A stretch of 64,000 bases of DNA. It comes from Acidianus infernus (lineage in GTDB: Archaea > Thermoproteota > Thermoprotei_A > Sulfolobales > Sulfolobaceae). This document shows positions 8,272 to 17,081 of this stretch, one piece after another. A program made the position numbers and the translations under genes. The stretch is taken from positions 1,338,001 through 1,402,000 of the forward strand of contig NZ_WFIY01000004.1 of NCBI RefSeq assembly GCF_009729545.1. Direction: 5' to 3'. The number at the start of each line of letters is the position of its first letter. Position 1 is the stretch's first letter. The notes beneath the pieces are model-generated. The model worked only from the letters and a program-made list of their open reading frames with translations. It was not told where the DNA came from and ran no database searches.

Positions 8272-9405
8272 TTATCCTTTGATTTCTTCAAGGCTCTTTC
8301 CTTTTACTCTTGCGCCTTTCAATAACATCACTCCTGAAATCATTGAAACAATTCCTATCAGCATAAATGAATAACTTGCGTTGTATTCATAAGTTAACGT
8401 AAACAATACTGGTCCTATTGCTCCCCCTAAGTGACCTATTCCATCTGCTATTCCGTAGCCCAGCGTTCTTATTTTAGTACCAAGGTTTTCAGCAGTATAA
8501 GCGTACATTGTGGGGAACTTAAAACCTTGGAAGAACATTGCTATAAAACCTGCTATTAAAAGTGAAACTCCTCCAAGTAGGGGCATTGAAATTATTGCTA
8601 TCCCGCTTAATAAGTTAGAAGCTGAGGAGGAGAACTTCCTTTCTAACTTATCGTTTAATATGGAAGCTAAAGTTACTCCTAATGGATCTCCGTAAAGTAT
8701 GTAAGTAAAATAGAGGGAAGTGTTGGAAAACCCCTTGTTAGAAAGTAATGAGAAGACTGGAGTGCTGAAGAGCGAGTACCCTGCAAAATAGCTTGTAAAC
8801 CATATTGCTAGGAAGAGGAGGACAGTGTTATCCCAAACCATCTTCTCTCTCCTTTTCTCTTCCCACATTTTTGATTCCGGTAAGGTTAACCTAAAAATGA
8901 GTGCGAAAGCTGAGATCATTAAAGAAGGTAAGAAGAGTATTCTCCAGTTGTCCCCAGCAATTACTGCCACTGGTCCTACAATAAGGCTCATTAGGAAACC
9001 GCCCAGTGTAGTTAAACCTACTGCCCTTCCTCTGAAATTTGCCGAAGACATTTCAGAGACGTAGGCAGGGACTACTGCTACTTCCCCTTCTATTCCGAAA
9101 CCTATGATGAATTCTGCAATAGCTAGCTGAAGGAAAGACGTTGAGAAAAATCCAATAGTTGAACCAAGGAAGATGAGTAGCATTGAAAGAATTATTCCTA
9201 TTTTCCTTCCGTACTTTGACGCTATTAGCCCGTTTATTGCTCCTCCGGTAAAGTATCCTATCATTTCTGCGGATAGGATTAAAGTTGAGTTAATAGAACC
9301 TAGTTGTGAAGATGCCTCGTTTTCTATGTAAGGTACATTAAATATGTCCCAGAAAGATAGTGACGTGCCCACGGAGATTAGTGCTAACTGCTTTTTTGTG
9401 AGCAT
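8272..9405 (-). CDS. MFS transporter
   Basis: A 377-residue protein of about 11-12 helices with the MFS loop motif (ASKYGRKIG) and helix-4 GFGIEGEVAVVPAY. The GIEGEV motif is shared with the transporter at 2153-3481. It is a compact MFS member, slightly shorter than usual (about 400-450 residues). The substrate is unknown. It converges on the pilin-like gene with a 14-bp gap. Confidence 0.85.
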   Translation of the reverse strand: MLTKKQLALISVGTSLSFWDIFNVPYIENEASSQLGSINSTLILSAEMIGYFTGGAINGLIASKYGRKIGIILSMLLIFLGSTIGFFSTSFLQLAIAEFIIGFGIEGEVAVVPAYVSEMSSANFRGRAVGLTTLGGFLMSLIVGPVAVIAGDNWRILFLPSLMISAFALIFRLTLPESKMWEEKRREKMVWDNTVLLFLAIWFTSYFAGYSLFSTPVFSLLSNKGFSNTSLYFTYILYGDPLGVTLASILNDKLERKFSSSASNLLSGIAIISMPLLGGVSLLIAGFIAMFFQGFKFPTMYAYTAENLGTKIRTLGYGIADGIGHLGGAIGPVLFTLTYEYNASYSFMLIGIVSMISGVMLLKGARVKGKSLEEIKG

Positions 9406-9590
9406 GCATGTTCATACTGCTTATACAATTTAAACTTTTTCTTTTGTTTCATGAAAATGAGACTTAAAGCTTAGTAGTGTGTAAAACTGGTTATGATTAA
9501 TGTAATTCTTCAGTTCTTAAATTTTTTCCATCTTACAAAAAATTAGTATATTTTCTACAAATATAAGTTTTCAACTGAATTTATTATAAC

Positions 9591-9953
9591 TTACTCATCA
9601 TTAATTACTCCGTTACCTTTTAATTTCTCAAAAAGAAGTTTAACCATTTTTATGCATTCCTCAGCTTCCTCTTTCTTTACTTCACCGTATTGTGAATTCT
9701 TTCTACAATTACTTACAACGTCAAGTTCTTTCCTATTTTCTTTTATAAACTCGTAAAGGTTCTCGTCATTAAGCCTCCCTAATAACGTTCTAATATCGTG
9801 GGACGGTACTATTGGCTGTTTAAGCCCTCGCTCGTCAAAAATCGACCTAATTAGGAGCTCTGCAGACACTTGGCATAAGAGGCATGAAACCCTGTATCTG
9901 CCCTTATTGAATTCCTCGATTGAGGCCTCTAGGAACTCTAAGAATTTATCCAT
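9591..9953 (-). CDS. HEPN domain protein (orphan)
   Basis: This 120-residue all-helical protein has the HEPN layout: an N-terminal FLEFLEASIEEFNKGRYRVSC helix, a central AELLIRSIFDERG helix, a SHDIRTLL turn and a C-terminal helix. A CRKNSQYG segment sits where HEPN RNases carry the Rx4-6H motif, but with Tyr in place of His. Known HEPN proteins of this size usually pair with an MNT nucleotidyltransferase as toxin-antitoxin modules. No MNT gene is adjacent here. It is either a lone HEPN protein or the survivor of a broken pair, consistent with the decayed DNA around it. Confidence 0.7.
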   Translation of the reverse strand: MDKFLEFLEASIEEFNKGRYRVSCLLCQVSAELLIRSIFDERGLKQPIVPSHDIRTLLGRLNDENLYEFIKENRKELDVVSNCRKNSQYGEVKKEEAEECIKMVKLLFEKLKGNGVINDE

Positions 9954-10021
9954 TACCGCCCTATTTTCCTTTAGTGTTTAAAGCGTTATTAAAACTCGTG
10001 CAGAAAGACTTGGAGCTCTAG

Positions 10022-10175
10022 TACAAGGATTGTTACGTCCTATTCGCACATAGAAAACTCGAGATTTTTATATTAGATAGTAAATTAAGAAATGGCATTT
10101 CTCAGAATATGACGATTACCAGGTTTTTGAGGATAAAAGCAAGCAAACGATCATATTTGCTACATTCTATTCAAT
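10022..10175 (+). pseudogene. Eroded coding remnant, unknown
   Basis: Two overlapping frames read like protein: first YKDCYVLFAHRKLEIFILDS, then, after an apparent frameshift near 10085, KKWHFSEYDDYQVFEDKSKQ. Neither has a start, and the first is preceded directly by a stop. This is best read as a frameshifted fragment of a lost gene whose family I cannot name. It lies between the HEPN gene and the PaREP1 pseudogene. Confidence 0.25.
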
Positions 10176-10681
10176 TTACTTACTCAGTATATTATCTATT
10201 ACGCCTAGCAGTTTTAGAATATCTTCTTTGGCAGATTCATCATTAGTATACTGACTTAATACTGCTTGAGAATCGGGACTGTTTTATTGGTGAAGGAGTG
10301 TTAGTATCCCCACCTATTGTTTGCGCTACAGCTTTTATTAGTAGGCATCATTGCGATAATCCAGTCAACTTTTGTCACTTTCCTTTGAACTTTTGCGCTA
10401 GTTTATCTAGTTGCAAACGCCGCAGCCTTCCAAGTTTTGTAAACTTTTCCTGCAGCGTTACGTAAAAGTCCTTCCTCTAAAAACTTCCTTGCGATTTCCG
10501 CTTCGTATTTTGCCTCTAGTAATCTTGCATTATTAAACCAAGGTTTAGGCAGTTCTTCCATAAATTTAGTTCCTAAAGATATAAATAATTCCATACGTTG
10601 CTTTCTCTCATTATCTCTCAACTTAGTGCAGAGGAGACGGTGTGACATAGAAAGTGAGGAGGTGATGGAGAGAGTCATCAA
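10176..10681 (-). pseudogene. PaREP1 family protein, frameshifted
   Basis: The intact 5' part reads MEELPKPWFNNARLLEAKY and FLEEGLLRNAAGKVYKTWKA, the hallmark of crenarchaeal PaREP1 proteins. The frame then stops at 10403. The rest of the family pattern continues in other frames: KVDWIIAMMPTNK, then KAVAQTIGGDTNTP, then TNDESAKEDILKLLGVID up to a TAA at 10176-10178. At least two frameshifts and internal stops are therefore present. PaREP1 proteins are small helical proteins of unknown function, expanded in Crenarchaeota and, as I recall, grouped with HEPN-like domains. This copy is dead or recently broken. Confidence 0.7.
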
Positions 10682-10754
10682 GGTATTTAACTGCTCACGA
10701 AGGTGGGAGTATTAAAGTGCTGCTAGGATAGTCAGTTTCTGTTGAAGGAGGATA

Positions 10755-10812
10755 CAATTAGGAAGGTAGTGGAGTTTCCCTCTAATGATCCCTTAAGAAG
10801 TTACGCCACGGG
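10755..10812. repeat. Dispersed repeat family A, copy 2
   Basis: AATTAGGAAG, GTTTCCCTC, TGATCCCTTAAG and GTTACGCCACGGG occur in the same order as at 437-520. The segment between GTTTCCCT and TGATCCC is about 15 bases shorter than in the other copies. It lies 60 bp before a family B copy (10871-10990), so two different repeat types sit side by side in the 10682-11062 spacer. Confidence 0.55.
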
Positions 10813-10870
10813 TTTATTGCCTCAGCTCTTTAGTGTCCTTATCGTTTAAGGGTGCAATAAAAATGCATAG

Positions 10871-10990
10871 GGGATGGACAGCCCAAGACGTTAATTACGC
10901 TCATCCACGACTCTAGGGAGGGCAACCAGCACGAAAGTCCATCAAATTTTTCTCTGGACCGCCAGAATCGATGAGCCAAGGTGGGGGAAA
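10871..10990 (+). repeat. tnpB 3'-end remnant (family B), copy 1
   Basis: The order of blocks (ATGGACAGCCCAAGACGTTAAT, an AGGGAGGGCAACCAGC block, GAAAGTCCATCAAA, then GAATCGATGAGCC) matches the copy at 16854-17075, which keeps an open frame. In the matching frame the first part reads WTAQDVNYAHP and then hits a stop. The conserved terminal hairpin and GTCAG end are not clear here, so the copy is probably truncated at its 3' side. Confidence 0.55.
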
Positions 10991-11062
10991 CTTATAACCC
11001 TAGTTGTGGTACTTTCAATAACTTGTACAATTCACATACTGTATTCGCTCTTAGACATTAAT

Positions 11063-11857
11063 TCACTTCTCTTTATAATACTCTTTCGATGGGAATTTTC
11101 CTTCTTTCACTTCTCTTACATATTCGGAGATAGCTTTGCTAATTATTTCCCTTAAATCAACGTAAGCCTTAGCAAAGTAGGGCTTAAAGTCAGACAACCC
11201 TAACAAGTCGTGAATAACTAAAATTTGTCCATCGCAGTAAGGTCCGGCACCTATGCATATAGTTGGTATCGATAAGTTCTCTGTTATTCTCTTTGCAATT
11301 GATGAGTAGACGTTCTCTATAACTATTGAGAAAACGCCTGCTTCTTCTAGAGCCTTTGCGTCTCTTAAAAGTTGTTCTTCTTCACTTTCAGTCTTTCCTA
11401 TTGTCCTATATCCTCCTAACCTCAAGAACCTTTGAGGAGTTAATCCTATGTGGCCCATGACTGGAATTCCCGCTCTTACAATTTTCTTTACTACGTCTGA
11501 AAACTCTTCCCCACCTTCAAGTTTTACCGCATCTGCACCGTGCTTTGCAAATAACCCAGCGTTTTTTACTGCATCCCCAGTTTCGTAAGATAGGAAAGGC
11601 ATATCTGCAACTATTAATTGCCTAGGCTTAGCCCTAACTACTGCGTCTAAGTGATGTAACATTTCTTTCATACCTACCTTAAGCGTATTTTCCAGCCCAA
11701 GGACTACCATTGCCAAGGAGTCTCCTACCAAAATGCCATCTAGCTCAGTGAGGGAAATTATCTTTGCAGTAGGGTAATCATAAGCTGTGAGCATTGTTAT
11801 TTTTTCTTTTCTTTCCTTCTTTTTCAGGAAGGATTTGAAGGTTATTTTCTCTAACAT
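11063..11857 (-). CDS. panB: 3-methyl-2-oxobutanoate hydroxymethyltransferase
   Basis: PanB transfers a hydroxymethyl group from 5,10-methylene-tetrahydrofolate (or the archaeal pterin equivalent) to 2-oxoisovalerate, giving ketopantoate, the first step toward pantothenate and CoA. The 264-residue length is normal. Family motifs in order are VTAYDYPTAK, DGILVGDSLAMVVLG, IVADMPFLSY, GADAVKLEGG, PVMGHIGLTPQ and GAGPYCDGQILV, covering the metal-binding Asp and substrate-binding residues of the TIM barrel. It stands alone on the minus strand; no other pantothenate genes are adjacent. Confidence 0.95.
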   Translation of the reverse strand: MLEKITFKSFLKKKERKEKITMLTAYDYPTAKIISLTELDGILVGDSLAMVVLGLENTLKVGMKEMLHHLDAVVRAKPRQLIVADMPFLSYETGDAVKNAGLFAKHGADAVKLEGGEEFSDVVKKIVRAGIPVMGHIGLTPQRFLRLGGYRTIGKTESEEEQLLRDAKALEEAGVFSIVIENVYSSIAKRITENLSIPTICIGAGPYCDGQILVIHDLLGLSDFKPYFAKAYVDLREIISKAISEYVREVKEGKFPSKEYYKEK

Positions 11858-11927
11858 AAAACTAAAGTCCTTAAGGTGGTAAAAATAATTTATAGAATGA
11901 GTTTAAATATATATTAAGGGAAACTTA

Positions 11928-12671
11928 ATGAAGACTAGAGCGGCATTACTAGCATTACTAATTCTTCTTTTAATGTCCAGTATCTTTTACTCCGATGTTC
12001 TGTATTACTATCACGCTAGAGGTCAATTTTGCACTATTAAGATAATTAAAGTTTACACAAACCATTCTCTACATAATCCAAAATTTTGCTCTTCTGTGAA
12101 TCCTGGCAATAACGTTTCTATAAAAATTTGCGAATATAACTCACCTCCACCTCCTCCACCACCGCCACCTCCTCCGCCTCCACCACCTCCTCCACCTCCA
12201 ACGCACTCCCAAAAATTAATTAACGTTACTACAATATGTTTACCAAAATCGTCTAAGGTATTTTTAATTCCCATAATATATAATATATCGAAGAATGGTC
12301 CAAAACTTTCTTATTGTTGTATTTCTTTAACGTTTACTTCACGTGCAAACACTTATAAAGCGTGTCTAGTTAGTAAAGCTAAGCCGCAAAATAAGCCATT
12401 TTATTTCGTTACAAAATGCAATTATTACTGTGTTAATGTATGTTGGACTTTTTGTGGAAATCCTAATACTGCATGGGCAAGTATTTTACTAATGTTTATA
12501 ATACAGGAAGGTGGAGCAAACTACGTATTCTTCTGGTCAATTAATATTACTCTTAGTCCTGCTAATCCGCACCCACCACCGCCTCCTTCTTCATGTTGTT
12601 ACATTGTAGAGTACCCTAATCTATGTCCATTAAAAGTTGCGCAAATTATCTCTTCTTTATATAAACTTTAA
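11928..12671 (+). CDS. Secreted Cys-rich protein with 19-residue polyproline tract
   Basis: A 247-residue protein with an N-terminal hydrophobic helix (ALLALLILLLMSSIF, residues 6-20) as signal or anchor. It then has a cysteine-rich, sequon-containing region split by an uninterrupted run of 19 prolines (12144-12200) and a second short proline run (PHPPPPPSS) near residue 220. About 16 cysteines include the cluster KCNYYCVNVCWTFCG. The proline codons are a mix of CCT, CCA and CCG, so the tract is not a simple trinucleotide expansion. A polyproline helix could be a rigid spacer between two disulfide-bonded domains on the cell surface (inference). It overlaps the convergent permease gene by 15 bp. 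No family recognised. Confidence 0.6.
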   Translation: MKTRAALLALLILLLMSSIFYSDVLYYYHARGQFCTIKIIKVYTNHSLHNPKFCSSVNPGNNVSIKICEYNSPPPPPPPPPPPPPPPPPPPTHSQKLINVTTICLPKSSKVFLIPIIYNISKNGPKLSYCCISLTFTSRANTYKACLVSKAKPQNKPFYFVTKCNYYCVNVCWTFCGNPNTAWASILLMFIIQEGGANYVFFWSINITLSPANPHPPPPPSSCCYIVEYPNLCPLKVAQIISSLYKL

Positions 12672-14303
12672 TCCTCCAGAATAACTACCTTTTAGTATCC
12701 TATCTATAGCAAATAGTGTTACTACCATTACTGGTAGTGCTGCAACTAATGCTGAAGAAGCTAATAATCCCCAGTTTATACTTTCATCTCCTATAGCTAA
12801 TAATGCAAATATTGTTATTGTTTGTGCACCTTCTGGTGGGAATGAATAATTGTAGGGCGTTGAAGTGAATATTAATGGGTAAAATAGTAGATGCCAATTG
12901 AATATGAAAGATAGTAGAAATACGGAGAAGAGGGCAGGCCTTGATAAAGGCATTATTATTCTTGTCATCTTTCTCTTTATTGAAAACACTTCTGCTGCGT
13001 CCTCGTAACTCTTCGGAAAACTTAAGAAGAAGTTGAAAAATAGCCATACTGCAAAGGTTGCAGTAAATATTGGGGTTGAGAGTATTAAAGCCCACCAAGT
13101 ATTTAGAAGCCCTTCTGAGGAAAAGAAATCGTAAAGAGGTATTACAAAAGACGTAGAAGGTAAAGAATAAAGGTAAATCGATAATGGTAAAATGAACTTT
13201 AGCTTTCCTTTTGACACTTCATAAGCCGAAGGTAAAGCTATAAATATTGTAAAAACTGAAGCAGTTATTGCAACTATGGCACTTGATATTAAATAAGGTA
13301 CTGCTTGAATTGAGGCGGAAGAGAAGTAAGACGAAGTCAAGCATTTTGGAATTAATATTGGTGGATAATGGAAATCTAATGAGGAATTTCTAAATGCGAC
13401 TAAAAACATCCAATAAACTGGAAAATCGAGGAAAAATAACATTAAAGCAAGAAAGGCAAAGATTATTCCTTTAAAGACCTTGTTCGGTATTCTTATCTTT
13501 AACGAAATCCACCCTGTCCTTTTACTCCTTAATAAGGAGAGAAGGGCTATTGAAGGAATTGTTGCAATTATACTTAAAATTGCTGCCGCAAGTGAACCTC
13601 CTGAGAAGTTATCATATGAGAACATTTCCTCGTAAACTAATAAAGGCAAAGTAGTAGTTGCATACCCTGGTCCTCCAGAGGTCAATACGTAAGGCAAGTC
13701 AAAATTACCTAAAGCTAATATAAATTCTAAAAGGAAAGATAACCAGAATGCCTTTCCTACCATAGGTAAAGCTACTCTAAAGTAGTATTCCGATAAGCTT
13801 AGGTTATCTATTTCAGCGGCTTCCTTAACATAAGAAGGAATAGACCTAAGGGCTGACAGCATTATCAGAAAAGGCATTGGAATTGAAGACCATATACTTA
13901 CTAACGTTACTGCATATAATGCGGTGCATTTCATGTAAAGAGGGTCAAATTTTAAACCAAGAAAGTAGGTAAACCATCCGTAACCTCCGTATAAGCTTAT
14001 AGTCCATATTAGGGCTGAGGAAGTGAAAGGAATCGTGTAAGGTAACATTATAAGTAAGCTCAACGCCCTTTTTCCTTTACTTATTATATCTATTCCCACA
14101 GCCAGGAATGTGCCTATAATAGATGAGAATAATGCAGTAAAGAAGGAGAAAAAGAATGTATTATACACTATTACATTGAGAGGAACTAAATTTATGCCTT
14201 GAAAAGCAGTCTTAAAGTTTAGCCCTACCAATGCGAAAGTTAACGCAAAGGGAATTATTCCAAATCCTAATATATAACCTAAATAAGGAATAGAGTACTT
14301 CAA
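12657..14303 (-). CDS. ABC transporter permease, two fused transmembrane domains
   Basis: A 548-residue protein made of two consecutive binding-protein-dependent permease domains (about residues 1-265 and 275-548). Each has around six helices and an EAA-like loop (AAEIDNLSLSEYYFRVALP in the first, DAAEVFSIKRKMTRIIMP in the second). Fused permeases are known from FbpB/ThiP-type systems, whereas sugar systems normally use two separate genes. Its start overlaps the ATPase stop by four bases (14300-14303), and the binding-protein gene lies upstream, giving a complete three-gene importer. The substrate is unknown. Confidence 0.85.
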   Translation of the reverse strand: MKYSIPYLGYILGFGIIPFALTFALVGLNFKTAFQGINLVPLNVIVYNTFFFSFFTALFSSIIGTFLAVGIDIISKGKRALSLLIMLPYTIPFTSSALIWTISLYGGYGWFTYFLGLKFDPLYMKCTALYAVTLVSIWSSIPMPFLIMLSALRSIPSYVKEAAEIDNLSLSEYYFRVALPMVGKAFWLSFLLEFILALGNFDLPYVLTSGGPGYATTTLPLLVYEEMFSYDNFSGGSLAAAILSIIATIPSIALLSLLRSKRTGWISLKIRIPNKVFKGIIFAFLALMLFFLDFPVYWMFLVAFRNSSLDFHYPPILIPKCLTSSYFSSASIQAVPYLISSAIVAITASVFTIFIALPSAYEVSKGKLKFILPLSIYLYSLPSTSFVIPLYDFFSSEGLLNTWWALILSTPIFTATFAVWLFFNFFLSFPKSYEDAAEVFSIKRKMTRIIMPLSRPALFSVFLLSFIFNWHLLFYPLIFTSTPYNYSFPPEGAQTITIFALLAIGDESINWGLLASSALVAALPVMVVTLFAIDRILKGSYSGGLKFI

Positions 14304-15229
14304 GGTATCACCTTATATTTGAAATCAAAATTTATTTCTTCACCAATTTTCAATCTTTTACTAGAGAAAGCCTTTATTTCTTCATTATTAAAGGAAATAT
14401 AAATTAAATATCTATCTCCCCAAAATTCAATGTCCTTAACTATACCCTTATAATTTCCTTCCCCAATTTTTACGTCTTCAGCCCTTATTCCCAATTTTCC
14501 TTTTCCGTCATGTATAATACTCATTGGAGGATTTCCAAAGAATGAGGCAACAAATTCGTTTACGGGATTTTCGTAAATTTCCTCAGGAGACCCAACTTGT
14601 ATGATCTTACCTTGATCTATTATTGCTATTCTATCAGCTAAAGCCATTGCCTCAGTTTGGTCGTGAGTTACGTAAAGCGTTGTTATTGAATTTTCCAACT
14701 GAATTTCCTTGATCAATTTTCTGGCGGAAATCCTCTGTGGAGCATCTAAATTTGATAAAGGTTCGTCCATTAAGAATACTTTTGACCTCTTAACAAGTGC
14801 CCTAGCTAAACCCACTCTTTGTTGTTGTCCCCCAGATAATTGTGAAGGATACCTATCTAGCAATTGGGAAATGCCTAACCTCTTTGAAACTTCTTCTATT
14901 ATCTTTTCTCTCTCATCTTTCTTTAAATTCTCTATTGGCATTGATAAATTTTCGTAGACAGTTTTGTTAGGATAGAGAGCAAAATTTTGAAAAACCATCG
15001 ATATTTCTCTCTTACCGGGAGGCAAAGAAGTTACGTCTCTCCCGTCAATGAGAATTTTTCCTTCATCTATTTTCTCTAAACCTGCAATAGACCTTAAAAG
15101 CGTGGTCTTTCCTGAGCCAGAAGGACCTAAAATTACAAAAAACTCTCCCTTTTCAACCTTTAGGCTAATTTTACTTAATGCGTAGAGCTTTCCGAACTTC
15201 TTGCTTACATCCTTAAGTTCCACGCTCAT
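14300..15229 (-). CDS. ABC transporter ATP-binding protein (CUT1/FbpC-like)
   Basis: This 309-residue ATPase has Walker A GPSGSGKTTL, Q-loop VFQNFALYPNKT, signature LSGGQQQRVGLARAL, Walker B VFLMDEPLSNLD and the switch His in YVTHDQTEAMALADR. A C-terminal TOBE-like extension (about residues 235-309, KLGIRAEDVKIGEGNYKG) is typical of MalK/FbpC/PotA-type ATPases. It starts 4 nt after the binding-protein stop codon and overlaps the permease gene, so all three are co-transcribed. It energises the fused permease. Confidence 0.9.
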   Translation of the reverse strand: MSVELKDVSKKFGKLYALSKISLKVEKGEFFVILGPSGSGKTTLLRSIAGLEKIDEGKILIDGRDVTSLPPGKREISMVFQNFALYPNKTVYENLSMPIENLKKDEREKIIEEVSKRLGISQLLDRYPSQLSGGQQQRVGLARALVKRSKVFLMDEPLSNLDAPQRISARKLIKEIQLENSITTLYVTHDQTEAMALADRIAIIDQGKIIQVGSPEEIYENPVNEFVASFFGNPPMSIIHDGKGKLGIRAEDVKIGEGNYKGIVKDIEFWGDRYLIYISFNNEEIKAFSSKRLKIGEEINFDFKYKVIP

Positions 15230-15233
15230 GACT

Positions 15234-16634
15234 TTACCCGCTTACTGCTTTAATCCAATCTTGAGCCGCAATATTTAACGCTTCTTGTGCTGAGATCTTT
15301 CCAATTAGGTAGCAGTGCACTTCACAATTAAAGTATGGAATCAAACAAGTATATGTTGGAGGTATGTTTGGTGGATTTGCCCATGCCTCTTCTGCAGCTC
15401 TATACACTTGAGTTAACCATTCTCTTTCATATGATGGTAAGGAAGTGTTGCCCATCAAGTCTTGGAATGCCTCCTTAGATATTGGGAATTTGCCAAACTT
15501 TAAGAATGCCAATTTTTGAACTTGCGGAGAAACTAGGAAAGCGAGGAATTCTTCGGCTAATTGTTTATGTAGAGAATATTTGCTAACTCCTAAGAAGTCA
15601 GTTCCAGTCTCAGCGTAATCTCCTGGTAATGGTGCTAGATATGTGTGTTCTCTTTCAGTAGTGTTTAAGCAAGTCAGTTGTGAAGTAAATATGAAAGCTC
15701 CCGCAGCATCTGGATAGAATTGTGCAAAGTCACCGTAACATATTTGTATTAAAGATGGAGAAGGCTCATAAGATACTAGATCGTAATATGTCTCCAAAGC
15801 TTCTATTCCTGCCGTTGAATTAAATGAAGGCAATGGATACGAGTAACCTGGTAAGATGTAACTCTCAAACATTATATTATACCCTGGAATTCCACCGATC
15901 TTTCCTTGCGTCAACTGAGGGCATCTTTCATAATACCATCCGAAAACTGCAGGATAAGCGTCAATTATTCCATGACTAACGTGATCGTCAATTAGGAAGC
16001 CGTATTTTGTTATTCCGTGAGATGTTAAGAAATAGTCCACGTCAAGTACTATAGTCCAATTCTCCCAAGTAGTTGGACTAAAGTTCATATGATATTCATT
16101 ATAAAATTCTTCAGCTAAAGTAGCATTGCAGAAGATGCATTCCTTATATGCAGTTAAATAAACTGCAGTTTCATAAGCAATGCCTATCATTTCAGTTTTT
16201 CCTGTTGTTGAATTATATATTATACCACCAAAATCTTCTTGCGGCATTATTATGTCGCTCATGTTGAACATTGATTCATTAAGGCAAATTAAGTAAGGAG
16301 CTACTTCCTGTGCAGAAGTTGAAGTGAAGCCTATTATATCATACTCTGTAGAATGAGCCAATAAGGCAGTTTTTTCTTGATTAATATATTCACTAAACGG
16401 ATAACAAATTACCTTTACTGTAACTCCAGGGTGTTCTTCTGAGAACAAATTACCTGCACATTGGATAAATTTAGCAGATTCTCCAGAAAATGTAACTACG
16501 GTCAAGGTTACTGAAGAAGTTGTAGATATGCTTGTAGTTGACTTATGTGATATGACGTAATAAACTCCTGCTGCTGCTATTATAACTATTACAACTATGA
16601 TTAGAGCTATTATTGATTTTGAAACACCTTTCAT
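15234..16634 (-). CDS. ABC extracellular solute-binding protein with class III signal peptide
   Basis: A 466-residue family-1 solute-binding protein. Its N-terminus is MKG followed by VSKSIIALIIVVIVIIA, a class III (pilin-like) leader known from Sulfolobales sugar-binding proteins that PibD processes and that may assemble into the bindosome. A Ser/Thr linker (about residues 31-43) leads into the two-lobed binding domain, with ESAKFIQCAGNLFSEEHPG near the start. A TATA-like TTTTTAATAAG lies about 25-30 bases before the ATG. The family fold favours sugars or oligosaccharides, but the fused permease leaves other solutes possible. Confidence 0.85.
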   Translation of the reverse strand: MKGVSKSIIALIIVVIVIIAAAGVYYVISHKSTTSISTTSSVTLTVVTFSGESAKFIQCAGNLFSEEHPGVTVKVICYPFSEYINQEKTALLAHSTEYDIIGFTSTSAQEVAPYLICLNESMFNMSDIIMPQEDFGGIIYNSTTGKTEMIGIAYETAVYLTAYKECIFCNATLAEEFYNEYHMNFSPTTWENWTIVLDVDYFLTSHGITKYGFLIDDHVSHGIIDAYPAVFGWYYERCPQLTQGKIGGIPGYNIMFESYILPGYSYPLPSFNSTAGIEALETYYDLVSYEPSPSLIQICYGDFAQFYPDAAGAFIFTSQLTCLNTTEREHTYLAPLPGDYAETGTDFLGVSKYSLHKQLAEEFLAFLVSPQVQKLAFLKFGKFPISKEAFQDLMGNTSLPSYEREWLTQVYRAAEEAWANPPNIPPTYTCLIPYFNCEVHCYLIGKISAQEALNIAAQDWIKAVSG

Positions 16635-16853
16635 TTGAAAGGATTAGAGAATCTTATTAAAAATTATTATTGTCTTTTCTTTAAGAACGAAAAGATTAAA
16701 ATATTATAATGAGAAAATAGTAGATTGAGTTCATAATAGCGTATAAAGGGATTTTAAAATCATAAATCTATAAAAGGAAATTGGTTCATTTAACTGTTTA
16801 AAACGACATTTTGATCTTTTAATAATGTATCTCACTTTTATCTATGACTCCTT

Positions 16854-17075
16854 TTAGCTGACTTCCTCCTGGAAGGGTTCCCTCCAAAGGGGCTCATAGA
16901 TTCGAGCGCAGAGAACCATTTGAGGGACTTTCATGCTGGTTATCCCTCCCTCGAGTAGGGGAGGAGCACCATTAACGTCTTGGGCTATCCATTCCCTTTC
17001 CTCCCCCAACCTCTTTCTGTAAACTTCATTAGACTTGATACCTCTGAAAAATTTTAAAGCACGCATAATTAACAA
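16854..17075 (-). pseudogene. IS200/IS605-type TnpB C-terminal remnant (family B), copy 2
   Basis: This copy keeps a 73-codon frame reading WIAQDVNGAPPLL, then SMKVPQMVLCARIYEPLWRE and PFQEEVS before its stop. DVNGA resembles the D-x-N-A motif that holds the last RuvC aspartate of TnpB, and the tail fits a TnpB C-terminus. The zinc-ribbon and upstream catalytic regions are absent, so it cannot be a working nuclease. The final 25 bases form a hairpin (CTTCC-AGGA-GGAAG) just before GTCAGC, like the right end of IS200/IS605 elements. The dedA promoter lies within its upstream edge (around 17050-17060). Confidence 0.55.
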
Positions 17076-17081
17076 TCCTTA

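Noticed and set aside
9591..10681. HEPN gene and PaREP1 gene as a toxin-antitoxin pair
   Set aside because: They are more than 200 bp apart, separated by an eroded fragment, and the PaREP1 frame is broken; nothing shows coupled expression.
12053..12274. Minus-strand frame with a long polyglycine run opposite the polyproline protein
   Set aside because: It is simply the complement of the polyproline codons; the plus-strand frame has a signal helix, a sensible start and conserved-looking flanks.
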